Assembly: GCA_963740055.1 (NCBI GenBank)
Contig: CAVUCL010000005.1
Coordinates: 744,001 to 808,000, forward strand
Direction: 5' to 3'
DNA length: 64,000 nucleotides
Source of the DNA: WHSW01 sp963740055
GTDB taxonomy: Bacteria > Actinomycetota > Thermoleophilia > Solirubrobacterales > 70-9
Each line of letters begins with the position of its first letter. Within the stretch, counting starts at the first letter, position 1. Shown here piece after piece: positions 54,805 to 62,283 of this stretch. Both the position numbers and the translations under genes were made by a program. The notes beneath the pieces are model-generated. The model saw nothing but the letters and a program-made list of their open reading frames with translations. It did no database searches and was not told where the DNA came from.

Positions 54805-56537
54805 GGACCGGCGGACGGATCGGCCCGGGCCGCGTCGGGGATCAACGGACAGTCCGTCCCCGGCGCGCCCGGCTCGACCGCGCCCAGCGGCACCACCGCC
54901 CCGTCGTCGTCGAGGCCGACCTCGAGCCCCCCGGGGCCCGCGGTCGAGGCGGAACCCTGCTCCTCGACGCAGACGCGGTTGCCGCGCAGCTCCCAGAGCA
55001 GGTAGTCGAGCCCGTGCTGCTCGTCGAGCAGCTCCGCCGGCGCGCTGACGACGACCCTCAGGCCGCCGCCGAGCTCGGTCCGCAGCTCGGCGAGTTCCGG
55101 CGAGTAGGCGGCCGGGCCGACCGGTCCGTTCGCGAGCGCGAGCAGGCTCGAGCCTCCGGCGGCGGCGAGCAGCGCCGCGGCGAGCACGGGCGCGGCGGCG
55201 AAGGCCACCGCCCGCATCCAGACGACGGCGACCAACGGCGCCGCGAGCACGAGCGCCTTCGCCTCCTGGTAGGGAGTGCCGGCGACCAGCGCGTAGAGCC
55301 AGAGCGCGAGCGCGGCGGCGAGCGCCGCCGGCAGCGCCCGGCGCCCGTGGCGCATCGACCGGACGAGGCCGTAGACGAGCGCCGCGCCGGCGGCGGCCGC
55401 GCCAACGTAGAAGAGGAGCGCCGGGGCGAAGCCGTCGCCGGGCTCGACCCGGAAGTCGCCCGAGGGCCAGATCCCGAGCGCCTCGAGCGGCGAGAGGCGG
55501 TCGAAGAGGTTGCCGAGCCCGGCGCCGTCGGGGTCGAAGGTCTCGAAGCTCGCGAACTCGGCCATCCGGGTGAGCTCGGGCGCGATCGCGAGCGCGAACG
55601 CGAGCCCGGCCCCGAGCAGCGCCGGGAGCGCGGCGCGCAGGGCCGCCCCCGCGGCCGCGAGCGAGTCCCCGAGCGCCAGCCGCCCGAGCTCGACCGCCCC
55701 CCAGACCGCGAGCGTGCCCATCAACCAGGCGAGACCCGGGAAGCTGTAGACGTACACGGTGCCGACCGCGAGCACGGCGAGCGGGACGGCGAGGAGGGAC
55801 GCCGGGCGCCGGGCGCCGGGTGCCGGGACCCGGGCGAGCTCCGCCAGCCCGACCGCGAACGCGAGCACGAACAGCGCCTGCAGCGTCTCCTTGAACGCGC
55901 CCTGGACGTAATAGGCGGCGACCAGGTAGGCGAAGCCGACGCAGAGCGCGACCGCCGGGCGCCAGCCGCGCCCGAGCCGGTCGGCGAGCGCGAGCGGAAC
56001 CAGGCAGGCGGCGACGGCGACCGCCGCGATCAGCCCGTTGAAGGCGGCGACCAGCCCCGGCCCGAGCTCGGCGACCGCGACCGCGATCGAGTGCGGGCCG
56101 AGCGGGTAGCCCTCGGCGATCAGCCGCTCGCTGCCCGCCGCCGCGAGCCGGTCGGCGGCGAACAGGTGCTGGGACATGTCGGGGTTGAGCCCGGTACCGA
56201 GGATCCCGAACCGCCCCTCGACCAGGAACGGCAGCGAGGCGAGCGCGAGCGCGGCGAGCGCGAGCGGCAGGTCGCGGGCGACCTCCGAGCGCCAGCCCGT
56301 GAACCGCCCGCGCAGGTAGAAGCCCGAGATCGCGGCGGCGAGCGCGAGCGCGACCAGCGCCGCGACGCCCTCGCCCGGCAGGCGCACGGTCCACCAGGCG
56401 AGTGGGCAGAGCGCCGCGAGCCCGATCGCCGGCGCCAGCCGCGAGACCTCGGCCCGCCCGCAGGCGACGACGATCGCCTGGCCGACGAGCGCGGCGGCGA
56501 GGAAGATGACCGCGAACGACGCGTAGGCCCCGAGCAT
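54801..56537 (-). CDS. Large integral membrane protein, possibly glycosyltransferase-like
   Basis: 578 residues with about 12-13 hydrophobic helices over residues 1-470, then a soluble tail of about 100 residues (GLRVVVSAPAELLDEQHGLDYLLWEL). An acidic loop after the third helix (LGTGLNPDMSQHLFAADRLA) resembles the first-loop Asp region of GT-C glycosyltransferases. This is inferred from layout only. The ATG is 36 bases after a terminator hairpin, so it has its own promoter or reads through. Confidence 0.65.
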   Translation of the reverse strand: MLGAYASFAVIFLAAALVGQAIVVACGRAEVSRLAPAIGLAALCPLAWWTVRLPGEGVAALVALALAAAISGFYLRGRFTGWRSEVARDLPLALAALALASLPFLVEGRFGILGTGLNPDMSQHLFAADRLAAAGSERLIAEGYPLGPHSIAVAVAELGPGLVAAFNGLIAAVAVAACLVPLALADRLGRGWRPAVALCVGFAYLVAAYYVQGAFKETLQALFVLAFAVGLAELARVPAPGARRPASLLAVPLAVLAVGTVYVYSFPGLAWLMGTLAVWGAVELGRLALGDSLAAAGAALRAALPALLGAGLAFALAIAPELTRMAEFASFETFDPDGAGLGNLFDRLSPLEALGIWPSGDFRVEPGDGFAPALLFYVGAAAAGAALVYGLVRSMRHGRRALPAALAAALALWLYALVAGTPYQEAKALVLAAPLVAVVWMRAVAFAAAPVLAAALLAAAGGSSLLALANGPVGPAAYSPELAELRTELGGGLRVVVSAPAELLDEQHGLDYLLWELRGNRVCVEEQGSASTAGPGGLEVGLDDDGAVVPLGAVEPGAPGTDCPLIPDAARADPSAGP

Positions 56538-56572
56538 CGGCGGCGAGCATAGATGCGCCCGCGGAAACGAAA

Positions 56573-56597
56573 GACGGCGGGCACCGTGCCCGCCGTC
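56573..56597 (-). terminator. Strong hairpin terminator after the 19-residue peptide gene
   Basis: On the minus strand GACGGCGGGCA, loop CGG, TGCCCGCCGTC, then TTTCGTTT. The perfect 11-base stem lies about 20 bases after the peptide stop, so it should end that short transcript. Confidence 0.8.
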
Positions 56598-56617
56598 GCA
56601 GTTCGTTCAGCCCGGCT

Positions 56618-56677
56618 CTAGGTGAGCAGGATGATGAGCAAGATGATGATCAGAAGTGCTCCAATACCGATGTACAT
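56618..56677 (-). CDS. 19-residue hydrophobic peptide
   Basis: Encodes MYIGIGALLIIILLIILLT: one membrane-spanning helix and nothing else. ATG at 56677 has AAAGGAGG with a five-base spacer, one of the best ribosome sites in the window. A sigma-B-type promoter lies upstream (56715-56740) and a strong terminator downstream (56573-56597), so it is a complete unit of about 140 bases. Comparable tiny hydrophobic proteins occur in actinobacteria without known function. Roles could be a membrane-stress peptide or toxin-like peptide; no antisense RNA was recognised. Confidence 0.75.
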   Translation of the reverse strand: MYIGIGALLIIILLIILLT

Positions 56678-56714
56678 CCCGTCCTCCTTTCCGGGGCTTC
56701 GTGCGACCCGGACA

Positions 56715-56740
56715 GTACCCCTGCTCGGCGGCGGCCAAAC
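56715..56740 (-). promoter_or_regulatory. Sigma-B/sigma-F-type promoter of the hydrophobic peptide gene
   Basis: Read on the minus strand: GTTTGG (56740-56735), 14 bases, GGGTAC (56720-56715). This matches the actinobacterial general-stress consensus GTTT-N15-17-GGGTA(T/C). The start site would be near 56707, giving a leader of about 30 bases with the ribosome site in it. Confidence 0.65.
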
Positions 56741-56829
56741 GGCGCCAGCGCGATCCAGCCGCCGAGGCGGAGCCGGGACCTGCGGGCGCTCGGCGAGGAC
56801 CTTCAGCTCTGGATCTCGGACCTGTTCCG

Positions 56830-58008
56830 CTAACGCCGGCCGGCGCTGGCGCGCAACGCCGCCTCGAGCTCGAACCGGGCGGCGCCACCGTCGAGCTGCT
56901 CGCCGAGCAGCTCGCGCAGGCGCGGCAGCCGATGGCGAATCGTCTGCGGATGAACCTGGAGCGTCCGCGCCATCGCCGCTGCGTTGCCGGAGTGCTGGAC
57001 GTAGGCGAGCGCCGTCTCCTCGATGCGCTCGCGCGCCTTCGGGGTCAAGGACGCGAGCGACCCGAGCCTGCGGCGCGCGATCGCCTCGACCACGTCATCC
57101 GCCTCGAACAGCAGCAGCTCGTCGAGATGATCCTCGGCCTTCAGCAGGCCTTCGCCAGCGAGCCGGCCGCCGAGCCGGGCGCCGAGCGCGGCGCGGGCCA
57201 AGCGCCAGGACGCCGGCAGCTCCGCCGGCGCGGACACCGGGCCCAGGATCGCACTCGATTCTCGTCCGGCGCGGATCAGCTCACGTTCGCGAGCCGGACC
57301 GGCGGGATCGGTGACGATCGCGCACCCGACGCCGTCGACGGCGCCGGCGAGGGCATCGAGCGGAAGGCGCCCACGGAGCCGATCCGCCGCGTCGAGGGGA
57401 AACGCCAGGGCGGCGGCGGTGACCGGGAGCTCCCACCTGGCGGCTTCGGCGGCGACCCGCACCGCGGCGGCGGGGGCGGGCGGGTCCTGAACGAGCATCG
57501 CCGCCAACTCGCTCCGCCGGCGGCCTCGCTGGTCCTCTCGCTGGGCCATCTCCTCGGCGTAGCCCTCGACCGAATCGGCCGCGAGCCGATCGATGTAGGC
57601 GAAGATCGCCTCGGCCAGGCGGCTCAGGGTGCGCGGATCGACCTCGGCAGCCTCGGCGGCCGCCGAGACATGCCGCCAGGCGACCCGCGCCCCGACGCGA
57701 TAGGCCGCCTGCAGCGAGTCCAAGGTGCGTCCCTGGCGCAGTTCCCCGCGGCCGAGCGCCCGGTAGAGCTCCCGCTCGTGCGCGCGCTCGGCATCGGGAG
57801 CGCGGATCAGGGCGACGAACTGCTGCAGCGCCTCGTCGACGCCGGTCCGGATCCCACGCCCGAACGAGCCCTCGAGCGGCCGCGCATACTCGGGAACCTC
57901 GCGTGCGATCGAGGTGAGGATCTCCTCGCTGGCCCGGTCCAGGTGCGGCTCGATCACCGCCGCCACCTCGACCGGCAGCTCACGCCAGGGCTCGGTCTCG
58001 CTCTTCAT
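56830..58008 (-). CDS. PucR/CdaR-family transcriptional regulator
   Basis: 392 residues. A long helical N-terminal half (about 1-170), a GGDEF-like middle without motifs, and the PucR C-terminal HTH: ALAYVQHSGNAAAMARTLQVHPQTIRHRLPRLRELLGEQLDG. PucR-type proteins regulate purine, amino acid or sugar catabolism. It is divergent from the desaturase gene with 84 bases between starts, which makes that gene its first candidate target. Confidence 0.85.
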   Translation of the reverse strand: MKSETEPWRELPVEVAAVIEPHLDRASEEILTSIAREVPEYARPLEGSFGRGIRTGVDEALQQFVALIRAPDAERAHERELYRALGRGELRQGRTLDSLQAAYRVGARVAWRHVSAAAEAAEVDPRTLSRLAEAIFAYIDRLAADSVEGYAEEMAQREDQRGRRRSELAAMLVQDPPAPAAAVRVAAEAARWELPVTAAALAFPLDAADRLRGRLPLDALAGAVDGVGCAIVTDPAGPARERELIRAGRESSAILGPVSAPAELPASWRLARAALGARLGGRLAGEGLLKAEDHLDELLLFEADDVVEAIARRRLGSLASLTPKARERIEETALAYVQHSGNAAAMARTLQVHPQTIRHRLPRLRELLGEQLDGGAARFELEAALRASAGRR

Positions 58009-58092
58009 TGGCACCTATCTGACAAGTTCGTGGTTACAGAACGTGAGATTTACGCCAGAGATTGGCACATCCAGGCTCCTACGCTGTCGCCG

Positions 58093-58992
58093 ATGCCCGA
58101 AATGGGAAAGCTCGAGAAGGCCGTCAACCTCGGCGCGGTCGTGCTCCCGTTTGCCGCCACCGCGCTCGCCGTCGTCCTGCTCTGGAACAGCCTCGTGAGC
58201 GCGCGTGACCTGGCGATCATGGCCGGCATGTACGTGATCACCGCCCTCGGGATCACCGTCGGCTTTCACCGGCTGCTCACCCACCGCTCGTTCCAGACCT
58301 CGAAGCCGCTCGAGTACGCCTTCGCCGTTCTCGGAACGATGGCCGTGCAGGGGCCGGTCAACTCCTGGGTCGCGGACCACCGCAAGCACCACGCCCACAC
58401 CGACCGGCCCGGCGATCCCCACAGCCCTCACGTCGGCCACGGCGGCGGCGTGCGCGGAGTGCTGGCGGGGCTCTGGCATGCCCACACCGGCTGGCTGCTG
58501 CGCGAGCAGGGGCGCGCCGACTGGAAGCGATACGCCCGTGAGCTCGACGAGGACGCGGGCATGCGCTTCCTCAGCCGTCACTTCGTCTGGTTCGTGGGCC
58601 TCAGCCTGGTGCTGCCGGCGTTGATCGGATTCGCGGTCACGGGGACGGCGCTGGGCGCGCTCACCGGACTGCTCTGGGGCGGCCTGGTGCGAGTCTTCCT
58701 CGTCCATCACGTGACCTGGAGCATCAACTCGATCTGCCACTTCCACGGAACCCGCCGGTTCGAGGTCGACGACGAGTCCCGCAACGTCTTCTGGCTCGCG
58801 CTGCCGTCGCTCGGCGAGGCGTGGCATCACAACCATCACGCCTTCCCGCGTTCGGCTCGACACGGGCTGAAGCGCTGGGAGCTCGATCCCTCGGCGGCGG
58901 TGATCACCGCGCTCGAGCGCCTCGGGCTCGCCCGCAACGTCGTCCGGATCTCATCCGAGCGCCAGCGCGAGAAGCTGGCCGGCGCGCCCTGA
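58093..58992 (+). CDS. Delta-9-type fatty acid desaturase
   Basis: 299 residues with four hydrophobic segments and the three His boxes of membrane di-iron desaturases: HRLLTH (59-64), HRKHHAH (96-102) and HNHHAF near residue 250. It introduces a double bond in acyl chains at the membrane, usually for fluidity adjustment in the cold. ATG at 58093. Regulation by the divergent PucR-like protein is inferred. Confidence 0.92.
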   Translation: MPEMGKLEKAVNLGAVVLPFAATALAVVLLWNSLVSARDLAIMAGMYVITALGITVGFHRLLTHRSFQTSKPLEYAFAVLGTMAVQGPVNSWVADHRKHHAHTDRPGDPHSPHVGHGGGVRGVLAGLWHAHTGWLLREQGRADWKRYARELDEDAGMRFLSRHFVWFVGLSLVLPALIGFAVTGTALGALTGLLWGGLVRVFLVHHVTWSINSICHFHGTRRFEVDDESRNVFWLALPSLGEAWHHNHHAFPRSARHGLKRWELDPSAAVITALERLGLARNVVRISSERQREKLAGAP

Positions 58993-59028
58993 GCGAGGCC
59001 CACACCCGCCGGGTCGAGCCGAGCAGAT

Positions 59029-59100
59029 GGGCGCTACTGGGCTCGAACCAGTGACCTCCAGCTTGTCGAGCTGGCGCTCTCCCAACTGAGCTAAGCGCCC
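59029..59100 (-). tRNA. tRNA-Val(GAC)
   Basis: 72 bases that fold into a full cloverleaf: acceptor GGGCGCT/AGCGCCC, D arm GCTC/GAGC, anticodon stem CCAGC/GCTGG with loop TCGACAA (anticodon GAC, reading GUC/GUU), T arm ACTGG-TTCGAAC-CCAGT. The 3' CCA is not encoded. There is no second tRNA next to it. Confidence 0.97.
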
Positions 59101-59274
59101 GGGCGGCGCAGCCTAGCAGCGGGGTCCGGGAGGTCTATTGGCGTCCCCGTACAAGACCTCGACCGACCGTTGTACGGAGGGTGAAAACTCCCGCTTCCAC
59201 GCATGATCCACGGCCGAAGGGGCACCGTAACTATCAGTGATCGCCAGTGTTAAGGTAGCCAGAGCGTCGGCCGA

Positions 59275-59373
59275 TATAAGGCTTTGTAGAAACTGAAGGA
59301 CCGACGGGCCAGCGGCGGGATTCGCTGGCGGTACGTCCTTTCGGAACCAAGGGCCCCATTCAGGGGCCCTTTT
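59275..59373 (+). ncRNA. Candidate small RNA of about 90 bases
   Basis: TATAAG at 59275-59280 could be a -10 box. Downstream are an outer stem GAAGGAC/GTCCTTTC (59295-59301 with 59335-59342), an inner perfect stem GCCAGCG/CGCTGGC (59308-59314 with 59323-59329), and then a terminator at 59349-59373. No protein-coding frame fits on this strand. A proper -35 box is weak. It could also be just the 3' region of the phospholipase transcript on the other strand. Confidence 0.45.
59349..59373 (+). terminator. Rho-independent terminator, possibly bidirectional
   Basis: AAGGGCCCC, loop ATTCA, GGGGCCCTT followed by TT. The T-run favours the plus strand. The same stem lies 41 bases after the phospholipase stop on the minus strand and could also end that message. 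Confidence 0.8.
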
Positions 59374-59413
59374 CCGTTCCCGGGCGCGCGCCGGCTCGGC
59401 GGCGCCGAGCCGC

Positions 59414-60925
59414 TCAGCGCTTCGAGCCCTCGGCGAACGCCCGGCGGACCTTGTCCGGGTAGCGGAACAGGCGCTCGTAGCTGACCGGTTCGACCTCGTA
59501 GCCGAGCCGGTCGAGCCAGCCCGAGGTCTCGAGCCCGACCAGGTCGTGCTCCTTCGGGCGCGAGCTCTCCTGGGGCGTGCCGCCCGCCGAGCAGGGCGAG
59601 GCGGCGATCGCCGCCGGATCGGGCAGCTGCGGCGGCTCGAGGTCGGGCTTGCGCTTGAACTTGAAGCTGCGCCCGACGTTGGACGCATAGCGGTGGCGCT
59701 TGTTCAGGTAACCGAGCCCGTAGCGATAGGAGATCAGCTTCAGGATCGACTCGTGGGTGCAGGTCATGTGGTTGACGCGGCCCCCGCGGGCGTAGGGCGA
59801 GACCGCGACCGCGGGAATCCGAAAGCCGGTCAGCGACCAGTCCTCGGAGAGGTCCTTGCGGTTCTCGCGGTCGTCGGGCACGTGGTGGGGCTTGACGTGG
59901 TCGAAGAACCCACCCCACTCGTCGTAGTTGAGAAACAGCGCCCCGCGCCGGTACTGCGGCGACTCGACGAACGCGTTCACGACGTCCGACTGAAACGCCT
60001 GGCCGAGGCGGATGTCGCCGTGCGGGTGCTCGTCGGCCGAGAGCCCGTCGCCACCGCCGCCGTCGCGAAACGGCGGATCGACGAAGCAGATCGGCGGCAG
60101 CGTCCCCGCCGCGGCGTCGTCGTAGAAGCGGGTCACCGGGCGCACCCAGTCGAGCCCGCGCTGGCCGTAGAGGCCCGGGAACGGGAGGTCGGAGACGTAG
60201 TAGGCAACCTCCATCCCGCGCGCCTTCGCGCGGTCGAGGATCGTCTCCCACTCGAAGCCGTCGGTCTGCTCGGTCTCGAACGGGAACAGGTTCGACTTCT
60301 GACCGCCGTTCTGCGCCCCGAGCTGGTAGTGGCGGTTGGGGTAGGTCGAGCCCATGATCGAGCAGAACCAGCGGTCGTAGAGGGTGAACGAGTCGGCGAC
60401 GTGCGGGGTGAAGCCGAGGTCGGCCTTCAGGTAGTAGCCGAGCGCGAACTCGTCGCTTCCGGTGCCCTCGGCGTTGCCGGTGTAGAAGCCGTCCATCTGC
60501 CCGCCGTTGAACTGGTGGCGCCCCCCCTCCCAGCCGTGGTTCGGGGTCGCGGAAGTCACAGCCCTGGAAGTCGGGCGTGAGGTGGTGGGTGCGGAACCTC
60601 TGCGTCCCGTCGAGGTTCGGGTACTCGAGCCCCTTGTTGCGCGAGTCGGCCTTCGGGTGCCAGCCGAAGTAATGGTCGAAGGAGCGGTTCTCCATCATCA
60701 GGACCACGAACGTGTCGAGCGGCAGGTCGCGCGGCTTCGGGAACGGCTTGCGCCGGCCCCGCTTCGCCGCCTCGGCGACCAGGGTCTCGGCCGGCAGCAG
60801 CCCCGCCATCCCCGCGAGCCCGGCGAGCGCCGCGGTGCGGCCGAGGAAGTCGCGCCGGCGCAGGAACTCGTCCGCGTCGGTCGCCGCGAGCAGCTCCGAG
60901 CGCTCGGGGTCGGCGAGCTCGCCAC
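59414..60925 (-). CDS. Tat-exported phospholipase C/phosphoesterase (two frameshifts)
   Basis: About 503 residues. N-terminal twin-arginine-like signal (RRRDFLGRTAALAGLAGMAGL), then VVLMMENRSFDHYFGW with the metal-binding Glu/Asn, QMDGFYTGNAEGTG, and YDEWGGFFDHVKPH, FRIPAVAVSPYARGG near the C-terminus. This is the PF04185 family (phospholipase C and acid phosphatase AcpA). Folded and metal-loaded in the cytoplasm, then exported. Breaks near 60915 and 60550. The start is uncertain; GTG at 60925 is proposed. Confidence 0.88.
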
Positions 60926-60961
60926 GAGCTCGGTGGGCCGAGTGGTCGGCGGGGCGGCGGA

Positions 60962-61363
60962 TCAGGGCTCCTTCACCTTCTCGCAGTCATAGACACCGTT
61001 CTCGGCGAAGTCGACGATCGCGACGTCGTTGCCGGCGCCGCAGTTGATCTCGTCCTGGCCGCCGTCGCGGGCGTCGATCCGATCGCGCCCGTGCGCCGCC
61101 AGCGCCACTCCCTTGCGCATGTTGAAGCCGTCGCGACCGGGGCCGCCGCGCAGGCGATCGTTCCCCTTGCCGCCGACGAGCAGGTCGGGCCCCTTGCCGC
61201 CGACGAGCAGATCGTCGCCGCCGAGACCCTCGAGCCGGTCCGCGCCCTTGCCGCCGACGAGCCGGTCGTCGGCGCCGCTGCCGCGCTCGGTCACCGCCAG
61301 CGCGCCGCCGCCGGCGGCGAGGCAGACGATCGCGAGCACGCATCCCGCAGCGATTCGGTGCAT
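60962..61363 (-). CDS. Secreted RTX-like calcium-binding repeat protein
   Basis: 133 residues: signal peptide (about 1-24), then five or so RTX-like nonapeptides (DRLVGGKGA, DRLEGLGGD, DLLVGGKGP, DLLVGGKGN, DRLRGGPGR) that would form a Ca2+-binding roll. C-terminal tail with two Cys (INCGAGND, YDCEKVKEP). No enzyme domain, so it is a repeat-only protein. It lies just upstream of the phospholipase gene and probably shares its transcript. Confidence 0.82.
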   Translation of the reverse strand: MHRIAAGCVLAIVCLAAGGGALAVTERGSGADDRLVGGKGADRLEGLGGDDLLVGGKGPDLLVGGKGNDRLRGGPGRDGFNMRKGVALAAHGRDRIDARDGGQDEINCGAGNDVAIVDFAENGVYDCEKVKEP

Positions 61364-61409
61364 CGCCGGCGAGATTAGACCCCGGTCACCCCCCGATGTC
61401 GCGGTTCGG

Positions 61410-61727
61410 TTAACGCTCGCGCTCGACCTCGAGCGTGAGCCCGTCGACCGCGGTCACTCGGACCCGCTCGCCGGCGGTCTCGCCCGAGCCGCGCGCGTTC
61501 CAGATCTCGCCGTGGACCCGGACCCGCCCCGACGGGGAGAGCGGCTCGATCACCTGCGCCCGGCGGCCGACCAAGCCCTCGGCCCCGGTCGTGACCCGGT
61601 AGCGGCGCAGGAAATGGATCCAGAAGAAGACCTCGCCGACCTCGACGCAGAGCGCGACGACGAGGAAGACGACCCGCCACGGGTCCGGGAGCACGAACAG
61701 CCCGGCGATCGCGAGCGCGAGGATCAC
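61410..61727 (-). CDS. NfeD-like membrane protein
   Basis: 105 residues: two hydrophobic helices (about 1-40), then an OB-fold of NfeD type (GLVGRRAQVIEPLSPSGRVRVHGEIWNARG). NfeD proteins act with stomatin-like partners at the membrane. No stomatin gene is adjacent, and a separate protease domain is missing (short form). GTG start. Confidence 0.8.
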   Translation of the reverse strand: MILALAIAGLFVLPDPWRVVFLVVALCVEVGEVFFWIHFLRRYRVTTGAEGLVGRRAQVIEPLSPSGRVRVHGEIWNARGSGETAGERVRVTAVDGLTLEVERER

Positions 61728-61785
61728 GGCTCAGATGATCGCGAACCGGTCCCGCCGCGCGGCGAAACCCGGCTCCCGCGAGGCG

Positions 61786-62121
61786 TCAGCCGCCGGACGA
61801 GTTCGTGAACGGCAGCGTCTGGTCGAGCGCGGTGAGCCGGAAGGCGTCGGCGACGTAGCCCGAGCCGTGGGTGATCCGCAGCCGCCGGCCGGTGCGGTCG
61901 GAGCGCCGGCTGGCGCGCAGGATCGTCCCGAGCCCGGTCGAGTCGATGAACGTGAGCCCCTCGATGTCGAGCAGGATCCGCCCCGCGTCGGAGACCTCGG
62001 CCTCCGAGAGCGCGAGCTCCAGTCGCGGGCAGCCGTTCAGGTCGAGCTCACCCATGACTCGGATCACGTACTTCTCCCCCTCGCGGGAGGCATCGATCAT
62101 CAATCCGTCATCGTCGACCAT
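61786..62121 (-). CDS. Single STAS-domain anti-sigma factor antagonist
   Basis: 111 residues with VIRVMGELDLNGCPRLELAL and switch motif TFIDSTGLGTILRA. Same class as the proteins at 15376 and 30313, without a kinase gene next to it. A GGGGTATC just before the ATG at 62121 resembles a sigma-B-type -10 box, but no GTTT -35 box is seen at the right distance. Confidence 0.85.
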   Translation of the reverse strand: MVDDDGLMIDASREGEKYVIRVMGELDLNGCPRLELALSEAEVSDAGRILLDIEGLTFIDSTGLGTILRASRRSDRTGRRLRITHGSGYVADAFRLTALDQTLPFTNSSGG

Positions 62122-62283
62122 CGCGATACCCCGTTTTTGCTTTCTTTCTGCAGCGCCGGGGGCCGAGCACCCCGAATGCGAAGGGCGACTCTAGCGCGCG
62201 GCGCCGCGGCCTCGCCGCATTGACGGCTCGAGGGTGACGTGACAGACTGGCGAGACCGCCCGCGTTTGGGGGGGCGCACGTAA

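Noticed and set aside
51598..56550. A 1650-codon open frame on the minus strand
   Set aside because: It runs through thrS, infC and the membrane protein in varying frames and is Arg/Ala/Gly-rich nonsense apart from short stretches where it coincides with the real frame. High GC removes stop codons; it is not a gene.
61160..61280. Regular 27-base-like repeats
   Set aside because: These encode the RTX-like nonapeptides and need no separate repeat element.
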